Source of the DNA: JBCBAP01 sp038532435 | GTDB lineage: Bacteria; Pseudomonadota; Alphaproteobacteria; Rhodobacterales; Rhodobacteraceae | Direction of reading: 5' to 3' | Assembly (NCBI GenBank): GCA_038532435.1 | Contig: JBCBAP010000016.1 | Coordinates: forward strand, 1 to 64,000 | Length of the DNA stretch: 64,000 bases | In this document: positions 16,188 to 25,489 of the stretch, piece after piece | Position numbering within the stretch: position 1 is the first letter of the stretch | Layout: the number at the start of each line of letters is the position of its first letter | Translations under genes and position numbers: made by a program | The notes under the pieces: model-generated | Database searches by the model: none | What the model was told of the DNA's origin: nothing | Seen by the model: the letters and a program-made list of their open reading frames with translations, nothing else

Positions 16188-16955
16188 TCATCGCACCTGC
16201 TCCAACGGTGCCGCATGGTCGTGAGCGTGGTCGTGACCGCAGCCATCGTCGTGGGCGTGGTCATGGTCATGCCGGTAGAGGGCCAGAGCGCCCTGCGTTC
16301 CGTAGCCGAAGAGCGCGCGGTATTCCGGGGCATTAGTCACCACGTCCGGCGTTCCCGCGCAGCACACATGACCGTTGAGGCAGATTACCCGGTCGGAGGC
16401 GCTCATGACCACATGGAGTTCGTGGCTGATCATCAGGACCGCGCAGTCAATCTCAGACCGCACGGCCTCGATCAGGCGGTAGAAATCCGCGGAGCCCGGC
16501 TGATCGAGACCCTGGGTCGGTTCATCGAGCAGGAGGATGTCCGGGGTCGAGAGAAGCGCCCGGGCCAGCAGCACCCGCTGGAACTGCCCGCCGGAAAGGT
16601 CGGTCATCTGCCGGTTGGCGAGGGTCGGCGCGCCAACCCGCAGCAGCGCAGCCCTGCGGTCCGCGGCGGAGGCCCGCCCGGGCAGACCCAGAAACCGGTC
16701 GACGGACAGGGGCAGCGTGGGATCGATATGCAGCTTTTGCGGCACGTATCCGATGCGCAGCCCCGGCGCACGGTGCAGACGCCCGGCATCCGGGTTCACT
16801 GCACCGATGATGCTGCGCAGGAGCGTCGATTTTCCTGACCCGTTGGGGCCGACGACGGTCACGATCTCCCCCCGGGCAATCTCCAGAGAGACCCGGTCGA
16901 GCACGCGGGTGCCGCCGAGCGACACGCAGAGCCCCTCGGCCCGGACGAGGCTCAT
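16188..16955 (-). CDS. znuC: Zinc ABC transporter ATP-binding protein
   Basis: ATPase of the zinc importer, 255 aa. It has Walker A VGPNGSGKST, signature LSGGQFQRVLLARAL, Walker B ILLLDEPTQGLDQPG and H-loop MISHELH. The LSGGQFQR and EPTQGLD motifs are typical of ZnuC. The C-terminal tail carries eight His residues interleaved with Asp around a Cys, probably a zinc-binding tail. The ATG overlaps the zur stop in ATGA, so expression is coupled to the regulator. Confidence 0.94.
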   Translation of the reverse strand: MSLVRAEGLCVSLGGTRVLDRVSLEIARGEIVTVVGPNGSGKSTLLRSIIGAVNPDAGRLHRAPGLRIGYVPQKLHIDPTLPLSVDRFLGLPGRASAADRRAALLRVGAPTLANRQMTDLSGGQFQRVLLARALLSTPDILLLDEPTQGLDQPGSADFYRLIEAVRSEIDCAVLMISHELHVVMSASDRVICLNGHVCCAGTPDVVTNAPEYRALFGYGTQGALALYRHDHDHAHDDGCGHDHAHDHAAPLEQVR

Positions 16956-17425
16956 GGCTGGTCTCCGCATTTCGGGCACAGGCCCTCGACCTCGACGACC
17001 GCGGTTTCGATGGTGAAGCCCGCGTCCCGCGCCGCGGCGTCGAGGGGGCGGGGAGCGTCAGTCTCGGCCACCGCATTGCAGCCGCGGCAGATCATGAAGG
17101 CGGGCTCGTGATCCTCCGCCGGGTGGGTGCAGGCAACGAAGGCGTTGAGCCGCTCGATCCGGTGCACGCAGCCCACGCCGCTCAGGAAATCAAGCGCGCG
17201 GTAGACGACGGGGGGCTGGGCGGCGTGGCCTTCCTCCTTGAGCACGGCGAGGATGTCGTAGGCGCCCATCGCCTTGTGGGAATCGAGCAGAATTTCGAGC
17301 ACACGGCGCCGTTGCGGCGTGAATTGCAGTCCGCGGGCACCGCACTGCGCCTCCACAGCAGAGATGACCGACGCCCGGCACGCGGCGTGGTCGTGATCCT
17401 GAAATCCGGAGGGTGTTAGTACCAT
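16952..17425 (-). CDS. zur: Zinc uptake regulator, Fur family
   Basis: Zinc-dependent repressor of 157 aa. It has the winged helix LQFTPQRRRVLEILLDSHKAMGAYDILAVL and recognition region PPVVYRALDFLSGVGCVHRIE. The structural zinc site is given by FMICRGCNAV and the C-terminal CPKCGD, with a further His-rich N-terminal stretch (DHDHAAC). The start was placed at 17425 because AAGGTG precedes it and because the upstream ATG at 17452 lies inside the palindromic operator. It overlaps znuC by 4 bp and is divergent from znuA, so it is probably autoregulated. Confidence 0.93.
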   Translation of the reverse strand: MVLTPSGFQDHDHAACRASVISAVEAQCGARGLQFTPQRRRVLEILLDSHKAMGAYDILAVLKEEGHAAQPPVVYRALDFLSGVGCVHRIERLNAFVACTHPAEDHEPAFMICRGCNAVAETDAPRPLDAAARDAGFTIETAVVEVEGLCPKCGDQP

Positions 17426-17444
17426 ATATCGCACCTTGCAATAA

Positions 17445-17463
17445 TGTAACAAGGGGTGTTACA
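17445..17463. promoter_or_regulatory. Zur box in the zur/znuA divergent promoter
   Basis: TGTAACA and TGTTACA are perfect 7-bp inverted arms separated by AGGGG. Alphaproteobacterial Zur boxes have this kind of GTAAC/GTTAC dyad. The site lies between divergent zur and znuA, 37 bp before the znuA start, so one operator can repress both units. Confidence 0.8.
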
Positions 17464-17499
17464 GCTTACGCCGCTCTTTGTCCAGACCCGGAGACTTTC

Positions 17500-18546
17500 A
17501 TGCGTGCCCTTCTCCCCCCCGCGTTGCTTACCGCCCTCGCCCTGCCTGCACATGCTGACGTGCCCCGCGTGGTGACCGACATCACGCCTGTGCACAGCCT
17601 TGTCGCCCGGGTGATGGACGGCGTCGGCACACCGGATCTGACGATCAGGGCGGGCGGGTCGCCCCACGACTACGCCCTGCGCCCGTCGGAGGCACGGGCG
17701 CTGTCGAACGCGGACCTGGTGATCTGGATCGGCCCGGAGCTGAGCCCCGCGCTCGCAAGATCCGTGGACGCGCTGGCGCATGATACCGCACGTCTGGACC
17801 TGCTCGATCTGCCGGGAACCGTGACCCACGAGTTCCGCGGACTGGACGACCATGATCACGGGCATGACGACCACCACGGGGAACACGAGGCCCATGCGGC
17901 GGCTGACGACCATGACGATCATGCCGCCGATGACGACCACGGGCATGATGATCACGCGCATGACGATCACGGCCACGATGACGACCATGCGGAAGCGAAG
18001 GCCGATGACCGGCACGATCACGGTCCGATCGACCCCCACGCCTGGCTTGATCCGGAGAACGGGAAGCTGTGGCTGGGCGCAATCGCGGAGCAGCTGGCTC
18101 AGCTCGACCCCGCGCACGCGGAGACCTACCGCGCGAACGCGGCCGCAGGCGTCGCGGGGATCGAGGCGGCGGAGCTCGCAGCCCGGCAGGCGATCGCGGA
18201 TGCGCGCAAACCTCGCTTCGTCGTGACCCACGACGCCTACCAGTATTTCGAGCAGCGGTTTGCGTTGGAGCATGTGGGCTCGGTCGCGCTGAGCGACGAT
18301 TCCGAGCCCGGTGCCGCGCATGTGCAGGAGCTGCAGGCTCTGGTGGCAGAGGAAGACGTGACCTGCGTCTTCGGCGAGGCGGACCGTCCACTCGGCATCA
18401 TCGGCCAGATGGCGGAGATGAACGGGATCGCCGTGGGCATCCTCGATCCGCTCGGGGTGAAGCTCGCGGTCGGGCCGGAGCTCTACCCGTCGCTGATCCG
18501 CGACATGGGGCGCGCCTTCGCCACCTGTTCGGCGCAGAGCTCCTGA
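17500..18546 (+). CDS. znuA: Zinc ABC transporter substrate-binding protein
   Basis: Periplasmic zinc-binding protein of 348 aa with a signal peptide MRALLPPALLTALALPAHA. It has VTDITPVHSLVARVMDG with a first His ligand, GGSPHDYALRPSEA, a very long His/Asp-rich loop (about residues 115-200), PIDPHAWLDPENG and VTHDAYQYFEQRF. The charged loop is the hallmark of ZnuA and probably captures Zn. The ATG at 17500 has GGAG upstream; the frame is open from 17413 but that leader would cross the operator. It is transcribed divergently from zur-znuC-znuB. Confidence 0.95.
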   Translation: MRALLPPALLTALALPAHADVPRVVTDITPVHSLVARVMDGVGTPDLTIRAGGSPHDYALRPSEARALSNADLVIWIGPELSPALARSVDALAHDTARLDLLDLPGTVTHEFRGLDDHDHGHDDHHGEHEAHAAADDHDDHAADDDHGHDDHAHDDHGHDDDHAEAKADDRHDHGPIDPHAWLDPENGKLWLGAIAEQLAQLDPAHAETYRANAAAGVAGIEAAELAARQAIADARKPRFVVTHDAYQYFEQRFALEHVGSVALSDDSEPGAAHVQELQALVAEEDVTCVFGEADRPLGIIGQMAEMNGIAVGILDPLGVKLAVGPELYPSLIRDMGRAFATCSAQSS

Positions 18547-18553
18547 CGCGCGG

Positions 18554-21500
18554 CTAGCGGATCGCGCCGTTGACGTCGGTCGCGGCGCCTCCGGTCAGCG
18601 CGGCGAAAAACAGGAACCAGTCCGACGTCACACCCGGACGTCCGTCCGGGTTCCAGATCGAAAGATCCGCGCTTGAGGTCGGATCGGCCTTGGCCGCGTA
18701 GGCCCCGGGCTTGATCCGCCCCATGCCCGACCCCCGGATGAGCTGGGACAGGCCGTCGAGGCAATCCTGCGGATCGTCCGGCATCATCGCGACGGGCAGG
18801 CCCAGCATGGTCGCCATGAACTGCAGGCGCGCGGCACGGACGGAGGCCGGTCGCCCGACCGCGACCCGTTCGTCAAAGAGCGCCCCGGCAAGCGAGCTGT
18901 CAAACGTGAGACCGCGGCGCCAGAGGTGCGTCGACCCGAGCAGCAGCAGCGCGTCGTCCACCACCACGAGCGAGGTCGCCATGTGGAGCTTCCTCCCCGA
19001 GCCTGCGGTGGGCGAGAAGAGGACGACCCGGTCCCCGCCGGTGTCCTGGAGGGACTTGAGTGCTGCAGAGATGCCAGCCTTGCGCACCTCCTCCACCTTG
19101 GCGGTGGTGTCCGGCAGCCATGCCTCAGGCACGCAGAGGATCACGGCGAGATCGGGCCGCTGCGCCCAACGCGCGGTGATCGCGCCGATCAGGTCGATCG
19201 CGCCCGATCCTGCGGTGTGCGGATCGATGGCCGGGGTCTGGATATAGACGAAATCCTCCGCCCGCGCGATCGCCGCCTGGGCGGACATGGCGAACTGCGC
19301 GAGGCCGTTCTCCGTCTTCGCGATCATCGAATCCACCGCCGTAGCGAGTGCGTTGTCGTTGAACGTCGCCGTGTCGATCAGGGTGTCGATGTCCTGACCC
19401 GTCCGGCTTTCGATATCGTTCTTGAGGTCCAGCCAGTCCTGCCCGGGCGTGTGGCTGCCCGGGGCGGCGACATAGGCCCGGATGATCCCGTCACCGGTCA
19501 CTCCGAACGTGAGCGTTTCGAGCACGGCGGTCCAGGCGGAGGTGCCACCCGGGTCTGCAACCGCCATGATCGGCGTGCCCGCGGTGGTGAGGAACTGCAC
19601 AAGGTCGGTCGACTGCCGCTCGGTCATCAGGGGCACGATCTGATCGGTCACCGGACCGTCGAGCGCGAGGCCCGGCCCGTGGATCTCCTTCGCGGCGGGC
19701 ACGCCGGGGTGCGAGAGCTGCGGGGTGGGAAACTCGTGGTACTTCTCCCGCGCCGGCGTGCCGCCAAGGGCCGCGGTGTTGCCTGTGCGCTCCAGCGCCA
19801 CAAGCTCCAGACGCTCCTGCGACGGGGCCGGGCGGCCCATGGTCGCCGCATCCGTCAGCGCGTTTCGGCTGCGGTGCACACGGGTTGATCCGTTCGGACC
19901 GGCGGTTTCGCTCATCGTGCCGTCCGGCGACTGGGCAAAGGCGGGATCCGTGGTGATGAGCGTGTCGCCGGTGGTCGCCGCGTTCGACACGGTCAGGGCC
20001 GACCGGTCGGTCCCGTCGATGGAGGCGGGGTCGACGAGGGCGAAATCGACCGTCGCCGGATCGTCGGGAACCACGAGCACCTGTTCGCCCGAGCGGAGCT
20101 GCGCGGTGCCGCGGTTGAGCGTCACCGCCTGCTCCGGGATCCAGAGCGTCGTGTTGGGCGGGGTGCCCGGCGGGGCGGGCAACGTCACCTTGCTGCCCGT
20201 CGCCACATCGGGCCGGTCGAAGCGCACGTCGGTGTAGATCCGCGACCCGCTCGACGTCACAACAAGCACATCGCAGGAAAGCGGCACGGGCGTCGCGGGA
20301 TCGTCAGAGCCCCGGGTGCCGTCCGGCAGGGGCAGGACCACATAGGCCAGACCCATCGCGTCGGACCGCCCGGCCCCGCCATCCATGCGGAAGCGGCGCC
20401 CGGTCGTGGTGTCCCGCCCGTGGGTCCAGACCCGGATCCACGCATCCGCGGGGACGGAGCCCGCGTCGAACCGCAGCACGATCTTCTGATCCGTGGCGGA
20501 GGCGGTGGTCGTCGCTCCCTCCCCCGCGAGCTTGAACACGTCAAAGACGAGCGTGGAGGGCAACGGATCCGTTCCCGTCAGGGCGGCGGGCACGTTGGCA
20601 CCCCAGTGGGTGTCCATCACCGGGGTCATCGCGATGGCTGACGCCCCGGCCTGAAGCGCGTTCATCGCCGCGGTGTTCACCGCATCGGTGTTGAAGAGGA
20701 CCGGCGCGCCGGAGGTGTTGCGCTGGGGCGTGACCCGGCGGCGCGGGTCAGCCTGAGCCGCGTCGGCCCGGGTCAGCCCCACTGTGTGCGATTCCATGTC
20801 CACGACTCCGACGCGCATGTAGTCCCGCGCCATCGGGAAAGGAGTACCTGCGTTGGTCCAGCCCGCGAACGGGGTCGCGGTGGCCGGGGTCGTGTAGTTC
20901 CCGTTCGGCAATGCAGCGATGCGCGGCAGCGGCATGGTGTCCGGTGACGGCGCGGCCGTCAGCGCCACGGCAGGGGCGGGACCCGAGGTGGTATAGAGAT
21001 AGTCGACCGAATCCACTTCCGCGAGATCCGTCAGGGTCAGCCGCGCGCGGATGTCCGCGCTGAGCGGCCCCTCATGTGGGGAGACGAAGTGCACCACCCG
21101 CCCCGGGGCGACCGTGGCGGTGCGCTGGTCCGCGGTGGCGGTGTTCTCCCACAGGTTCGACCAGAGCGCCGGGGTCGCCATCTGTGTCCACCAGGCAGCG
21201 ACCGCGCCCGGATCCACTGCCCGACCGCGATAGTCGAAACACCACAGCGAGACCGGCAGCGGCGAGCCCGTCTTGTTTTCCAGGATCGCCTCGCGGGAGG
21301 TGCTGGGATGGATCAGCTCGGAAACCGGGTTGGAGGCGTTGCCGAAGGTGCTGCCGGAGAAGGTGAGGCCGAGGAAATTGGCCCGCAGGTCATCGGTCGT
21401 CGCGTCGCTGGGATAGTCCGGCGTATTGGGACGCAGGTTCTCAAGCGCCGTGATCGAATTGACCGTGGATCCCGCGATCTCAAGCGCGAAGGACCGGACG

Positions 21501-21883
21501 CGAGGGCGGGTCGGCGTGTTCGCCGCCGGTGCGGCGCTGCCGTCCGGCTGGGCGAGCGGCTGGGTCAGGTTCCAGAGCCTCAGCTCGACCTCCGGCAACA
21601 GGGTGAAAAGCACAACGAAGTTGCCCGGGGTGAACGCCTGCTCCCCGTCCGCGCGGCGCAGACCGCGCAGGGCAGGCACGCGGGTCGCGGTGACAGAGAG
21701 ATAGGAACGCAGGCCAAGCGCTGGCGCCCCCCACTCCATGTCCTGATTGAGCGTGATGTCGACGTTCAGGTGCCGCCCCGGAAGGGGGAGGGTCGGCGGC
21801 GTCGCGCTTGCGTGCCGGAACCACGGGCCAAGGGCCGGGGAGGCGAGATGCAGGGAGCTCGGGGCGGGGACGAGGGGGGGCAT
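18554..21883 (-). CDS. Large protein with degenerate phospholipase D-like C-terminal domain
   Basis: An 1109-aa protein of unknown function, third gene of a three-gene operon. No signal peptide or membrane helix is evident. The N-terminal ~700 residues are beta-rich, with many Thr/Ser/Pro and segments such as RGLRRADGEQAFTPGNFVVLF. From about residue 880 it resembles a PLD-superfamily domain: VYIQTPAIDPH, then LVVVDDALLLLGSTHLWRRGLTFDSSLAGALFDE. The catalytic HxK of HxKxxxxD appears replaced (ATSLVVVDD), so PLD activity is doubtful. The start is 18 nt after the stop of the preceding large gene. The domain reading is my inference from motif spacing; the remaining regions are unrecognised. Confidence 0.72.
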   Translation of the reverse strand: MPPLVPAPSSLHLASPALGPWFRHASATPPTLPLPGRHLNVDITLNQDMEWGAPALGLRSYLSVTATRVPALRGLRRADGEQAFTPGNFVVLFTLLPEVELRLWNLTQPLAQPDGSAAPAANTPTRPRVRSFALEIAGSTVNSITALENLRPNTPDYPSDATTDDLRANFLGLTFSGSTFGNASNPVSELIHPSTSREAILENKTGSPLPVSLWCFDYRGRAVDPGAVAAWWTQMATPALWSNLWENTATADQRTATVAPGRVVHFVSPHEGPLSADIRARLTLTDLAEVDSVDYLYTTSGPAPAVALTAAPSPDTMPLPRIAALPNGNYTTPATATPFAGWTNAGTPFPMARDYMRVGVVDMESHTVGLTRADAAQADPRRRVTPQRNTSGAPVLFNTDAVNTAAMNALQAGASAIAMTPVMDTHWGANVPAALTGTDPLPSTLVFDVFKLAGEGATTTASATDQKIVLRFDAGSVPADAWIRVWTHGRDTTTGRRFRMDGGAGRSDAMGLAYVVLPLPDGTRGSDDPATPVPLSCDVLVVTSSGSRIYTDVRFDRPDVATGSKVTLPAPPGTPPNTTLWIPEQAVTLNRGTAQLRSGEQVLVVPDDPATVDFALVDPASIDGTDRSALTVSNAATTGDTLITTDPAFAQSPDGTMSETAGPNGSTRVHRSRNALTDAATMGRPAPSQERLELVALERTGNTAALGGTPAREKYHEFPTPQLSHPGVPAAKEIHGPGLALDGPVTDQIVPLMTERQSTDLVQFLTTAGTPIMAVADPGGTSAWTAVLETLTFGVTGDGIIRAYVAAPGSHTPGQDWLDLKNDIESRTGQDIDTLIDTATFNDNALATAVDSMIAKTENGLAQFAMSAQAAIARAEDFVYIQTPAIDPHTAGSGAIDLIGAITARWAQRPDLAVILCVPEAWLPDTTAKVEEVRKAGISAALKSLQDTGGDRVVLFSPTAGSGRKLHMATSLVVVDDALLLLGSTHLWRRGLTFDSSLAGALFDERVAVGRPASVRAARLQFMATMLGLPVAMMPDDPQDCLDGLSQLIRGSGMGRIKPGAYAAKADPTSSADLSIWNPDGRPGVTSDWFLFFAALTGGAATDVNGAIR

Positions 21884-21901
21884 CGCTGCGGCTCCTTCTG
21901 A

Positions 21902-24900
21902 TCAGACCAGCGTCACGACGAGCGGCGTGCTGGCGCGCCCGACCGGGTCGATGAGCGTGATGCGGAACTCCGTGTCGAAGGGCACGATCTCGCCCGCGGT
22001 CTCCGTCCCGTCGACCTCCAGCGGATCGTCGGGGATGACATCGACCTCCCGCAGGATGGTCATGGCACCGTCCGGCAGCCGCCGTTCCACCCGGAAAGCA
22101 AAGTACCCCATGGCGGCCCCGTTGAGCGGCCCCGGATGGGTGAGAGCGATCCGCAGGTTGGCAAGCCCGCCCGCGGCGGCGGTCCCGATGAACGTGTCGA
22201 AGGCGACCGGAACCGGCGCATCTTCGGGCACGAGGATTAGGCTCACCGGATCGGAGGGGGCGGACCAGCGTCCGGGCACCGTGCGCGGCGTCGCGGACGA
22301 ACCACTCTCCGGCGCGCCCTGCACCTCGGCAACCCAGGAATAGCGCACCCAGGGCTTCAGCGTGGCGGTGGCGGCGATCTCCACCGGGCCGGTGTCGCGA
22401 TAGATCGCGGTCTGGATGCCGGTGTCCGTATCCACCGGGTCGAGTGCACCGCTCTGGACCACGGGGATCCGGTTGATGTTGGAGGCGTCGGTCTGGGTGC
22501 GCCGCAGACGCCAGTTCAGGCCCTCCGTCACGCCCACGACCATCGAGATGTCCAGCTCGGCCACGAAATCGGGCTCCGTCGCCGTGGGCTCCGCCGGGCG
22601 CACCGTGAGGCGCGGCTTCGACGGTGGATCGGAGTTCGGAACGCCGAAGAGGACGATGTCGAGATCCGTCAGGACCGGTTTCGCGCCGGAGGAGGACTCG
22701 GCGGCGATCTTGTAGCAGTTCAGCACGCGCAGACTGCCCGAGACCGCGTGGCGGAACCCTTTCTCACCGGAACTGTACTCGGTCTCCACGTTTCGCAACC
22801 GCTCGAACAGATGATCCGGGAAAAGGCCCTGATTGGTCCGGTAGATCGTCGCGCGGACCGCCGCGTCCGCGGCGGCATCCAGCGCATCGAGCAGGTCGGT
22901 CCGTCCGATCGTGCCCAGATGGCTGCGCATCCGGTTCTCGTCGGTGTAGTAGATGCCGAAGGTCGTCTGGCCCGGCGCAGGGGTCCACTGATACTCAACC
23001 CAGGCGAGCCCTGTGACGTCTGGCCGCGCGGAGTAGAGCAGCGTGTGCAGGATCGGTGGCTGCGCGGGCGGACGTGGATCCGCGAGGCGCAGGCGCTGGG
23101 GATCGGAGGTGAGCGAGGTTTGCAGCGCTGTGTCGCGCCAGACGGCGGTCAGCTCCAGCCGTTCCTCCGTCGCCGCGGCGAGGATCGGACCCTCGAAACT
23201 GACCTCAATGCGGAAACTGTCCGGCGGGTTGGCCACGGCCACCTTTGAGGATTCCAGTGCGGTGATCGTGCGGGTGAAGGCGACGCCTGGCCCGTTGCCA
23301 TCCGCGTCCGCAACCGTCCGCGCGGTGATCACGACGTCCCGCAGCAGATTGCTCGCGGGCGCGAGGCTTTCCGGATCGGGAACCGGCACATGCACGGTGA
23401 CGGTGCCGCCGGTGGTCGGCGCATCCGCGATCGACGGCATCTCGTAAAAGCCCTGCAGATGCGGGATCGGCGGCTTGGGCCGCACGCCGGCGGGCGCGCC
23501 TGCCGAGGTCCAGTTGGACCAGCGGCCGAAACGGTCCTGCTGGGACAGCAGATAGCGGATGACCGGCGCCTCGGCCATCCGGTCGCCGACGAAACCGACG
23601 CCGGGTTCGTCCACCGGTTCCCCGCTTTCATCGTCGATGTTGAGGCCAAGCATCAGCGGCAGGTGAAACCCTTGGGAGTTTTTCTTGTTGAGGTTCGCAT
23701 AGACGCCGGTTCCGGTCGCGGGGGTGCGCTTGCCCGCGGCAAGCAGACCCGCGACGCGCGCCCCGGTTACGTCAACCTGGATCTCCCGCAACGCGGTCGG
23801 CGGCGGGGCGGGCAGCCAGCCCTTGTCCGTCGTGCCGGTGATGCTGACTGGATCGACCGGGTCAAGAATCGCGAGGCGGTCCGCGACCGCAATCGTGTTT
23901 AGCATCATGTAGCGATCGTGGTTCAGCAGCTCCTCACCCGCGTTGGACGGCAGGTCGAGGCCCGGCACACCGCGCGAGAGCTGTTGATAGACCGAGAGGT
24001 AGGTGTCGAGCGACATGGTCCGCTGCGCCACCGGAACCTGCGCGACGAGGGAGTCGAAGAACCGTTCCTCATCGGTGCGCAGGAACCCTTCCCGCATCGG
24101 CAGCGGGAAATCCTCGAAGAAGCCGGTGAACGCGTAGAAGATGATGCGGTCTTCGACCTCCACGAAGTTCCGGTCCCGCATCTTGTATCCGATGCGAGAG
24201 GCTGTGCCCGGGTCCGCCTGAAGCTGCATGAACCGGTCCATGCGGGCCATGGTCGCCGTGCCCGTGGGCAGCGTGCCATCCTCGTTCAGGACAGCACCGT
24301 CGATGGTCGATTCGACGCTGATCACCTGGTCGAGCGGATCCTGGCTGAGGTCCGTGATCAGCTTATCCAGATCCGGCGCCATGGTCAGGCTGAGCGATTT
24401 AACCCGCTGCCGTTCGAACGGGATGTCGGCGAGCGGTGCGGCGGCCGGGGCGGGGGCGTTCACCGTTTCCTGCAGCGGTCGCCGCTTGGGCGCCTGATCA
24501 TCCACCCGGTCGTTGGAGATCCCTTCCCAGTTGGCGATGGGCAGGTAGCGGGGGCCTCCCGGATGGGGCAGGTTCATGATCGCGAACGGTTCCCACTGCA
24601 GGCGCTGGGGATCCTTCGCCTCGATCCAGCGGATGCTGCTGACGCGGCCCCAGCCGGTGACCTCGATGACCTCGATACCCGGGCCGGAGATCGCGTAGGG
24701 CTGGTCGGAGCGCTTGCCAATGGTCGCAAGGCCGTAGCGGGAGGTGACGAACGCCTCGATGGTCAGCTTCTGCGCCGGGGCGGTGGGCAAGAGGATGTCC
24801 GGGATGCGGAACGACCCGCCATCGATGCGGGCAAAGCCGCCGGAGGCGAGGAAATCGCCGATCACGCCGCCGACAACCGAACTGTTGATCGTCCCCGACG

Positions 24901-25489
24901 CCGCGCCGGTGGACCCGCCGCTGCTCCCACCGGTTGCGGTGCCCGGGCTGTTCGGACGGCTGAGGCCGGGAAGTGTGGGACGGAAGAACCCGGTGCCCGG
25001 ACGGCTGAGGATCGGATCGAAGAAATCGGGTCTTTCAGGCACCGGCGCGATGATCACCGGATCCCCGGGGCGGGTCGGGACACTCGGCCCTGGCTCCGTC
25101 GGGACAGGGTCCGTGGGATCGAAGGGGATCGTTGGATCGTTCGGCCGGTCGGGCAGCCGATCCTCCTCCGCCACCGCGTTGACCTGTGCCCAGATACAGG
25201 TCTCGTCGGCCCCGCGCACAATCTCGATGCGGAGCGGATTGTCCGGCGTGACCGTGAAGGGGAGGGAGACGACCTGGTCGTTCTTGTCGAGGAAGGTCGC
25301 GGTCTGTCGGGTGTTGAGACCCTTCCGGCTTTCCGCGATGGCCCGGTGCACGATGAAGGGGGCGACGGGCAGGCCGAGCTCCGGATGGGTCGCGACGCGC
25401 AGATGGTTGCCCGCCTGCGCGTGGGGCTCATCGATGTCCGTGGGCAACGCGTGGGCGTTTATCAGGATCGGATTGGAAAACCGGTTCAT
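21902..25489 (-). CDS. Large multidomain protein of unknown function, Fn3-like segments
   Basis: An 1195-aa protein, second of the operon. Its ATG overlaps the stop of the 2812-aa gene (ATGA), giving tight coupling. No signal peptide is seen. Residues 1-100 look globular. A Pro/Asp-rich linker (about 100-170; DPTIPFDPTDPVPTEP type) leads into a Gly/Ser-rich stretch near GGSSGGSTGAASG. The rest is beta-rich with repeated domain-boundary phrases like RPPAQPPILHTLLYSA and DPPSKPRLTVRPAEP, which look like Fn3-type linkers, and a C-terminal EFRITLIDPVGRASTPLVV. A frame open to 25705 exists upstream but overlaps the previous gene. I cannot assign a function. Confidence 0.75.
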   Translation of the reverse strand: MNRFSNPILINAHALPTDIDEPHAQAGNHLRVATHPELGLPVAPFIVHRAIAESRKGLNTRQTATFLDKNDQVVSLPFTVTPDNPLRIEIVRGADETCIWAQVNAVAEEDRLPDRPNDPTIPFDPTDPVPTEPGPSVPTRPGDPVIIAPVPERPDFFDPILSRPGTGFFRPTLPGLSRPNSPGTATGGSSGGSTGAASGTINSSVVGGVIGDFLASGGFARIDGGSFRIPDILLPTAPAQKLTIEAFVTSRYGLATIGKRSDQPYAISGPGIEVIEVTGWGRVSSIRWIEAKDPQRLQWEPFAIMNLPHPGGPRYLPIANWEGISNDRVDDQAPKRRPLQETVNAPAPAAAPLADIPFERQRVKSLSLTMAPDLDKLITDLSQDPLDQVISVESTIDGAVLNEDGTLPTGTATMARMDRFMQLQADPGTASRIGYKMRDRNFVEVEDRIIFYAFTGFFEDFPLPMREGFLRTDEERFFDSLVAQVPVAQRTMSLDTYLSVYQQLSRGVPGLDLPSNAGEELLNHDRYMMLNTIAVADRLAILDPVDPVSITGTTDKGWLPAPPPTALREIQVDVTGARVAGLLAAGKRTPATGTGVYANLNKKNSQGFHLPLMLGLNIDDESGEPVDEPGVGFVGDRMAEAPVIRYLLSQQDRFGRWSNWTSAGAPAGVRPKPPIPHLQGFYEMPSIADAPTTGGTVTVHVPVPDPESLAPASNLLRDVVITARTVADADGNGPGVAFTRTITALESSKVAVANPPDSFRIEVSFEGPILAAATEERLELTAVWRDTALQTSLTSDPQRLRLADPRPPAQPPILHTLLYSARPDVTGLAWVEYQWTPAPGQTTFGIYYTDENRMRSHLGTIGRTDLLDALDAAADAAVRATIYRTNQGLFPDHLFERLRNVETEYSSGEKGFRHAVSGSLRVLNCYKIAAESSSGAKPVLTDLDIVLFGVPNSDPPSKPRLTVRPAEPTATEPDFVAELDISMVVGVTEGLNWRLRRTQTDASNINRIPVVQSGALDPVDTDTGIQTAIYRDTGPVEIAATATLKPWVRYSWVAEVQGAPESGSSATPRTVPGRWSAPSDPVSLILVPEDAPVPVAFDTFIGTAAAGGLANLRIALTHPGPLNGAAMGYFAFRVERRLPDGAMTILREVDVIPDDPLEVDGTETAGEIVPFDTEFRITLIDPVGRASTPLVVTLV

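Noticed and set aside
17840..18020. Repetitive CATGACGAC-like tract, considered as a DNA repeat
   Set aside because: It is the coding sequence of the His/Asp-rich metal-binding loop of ZnuA.
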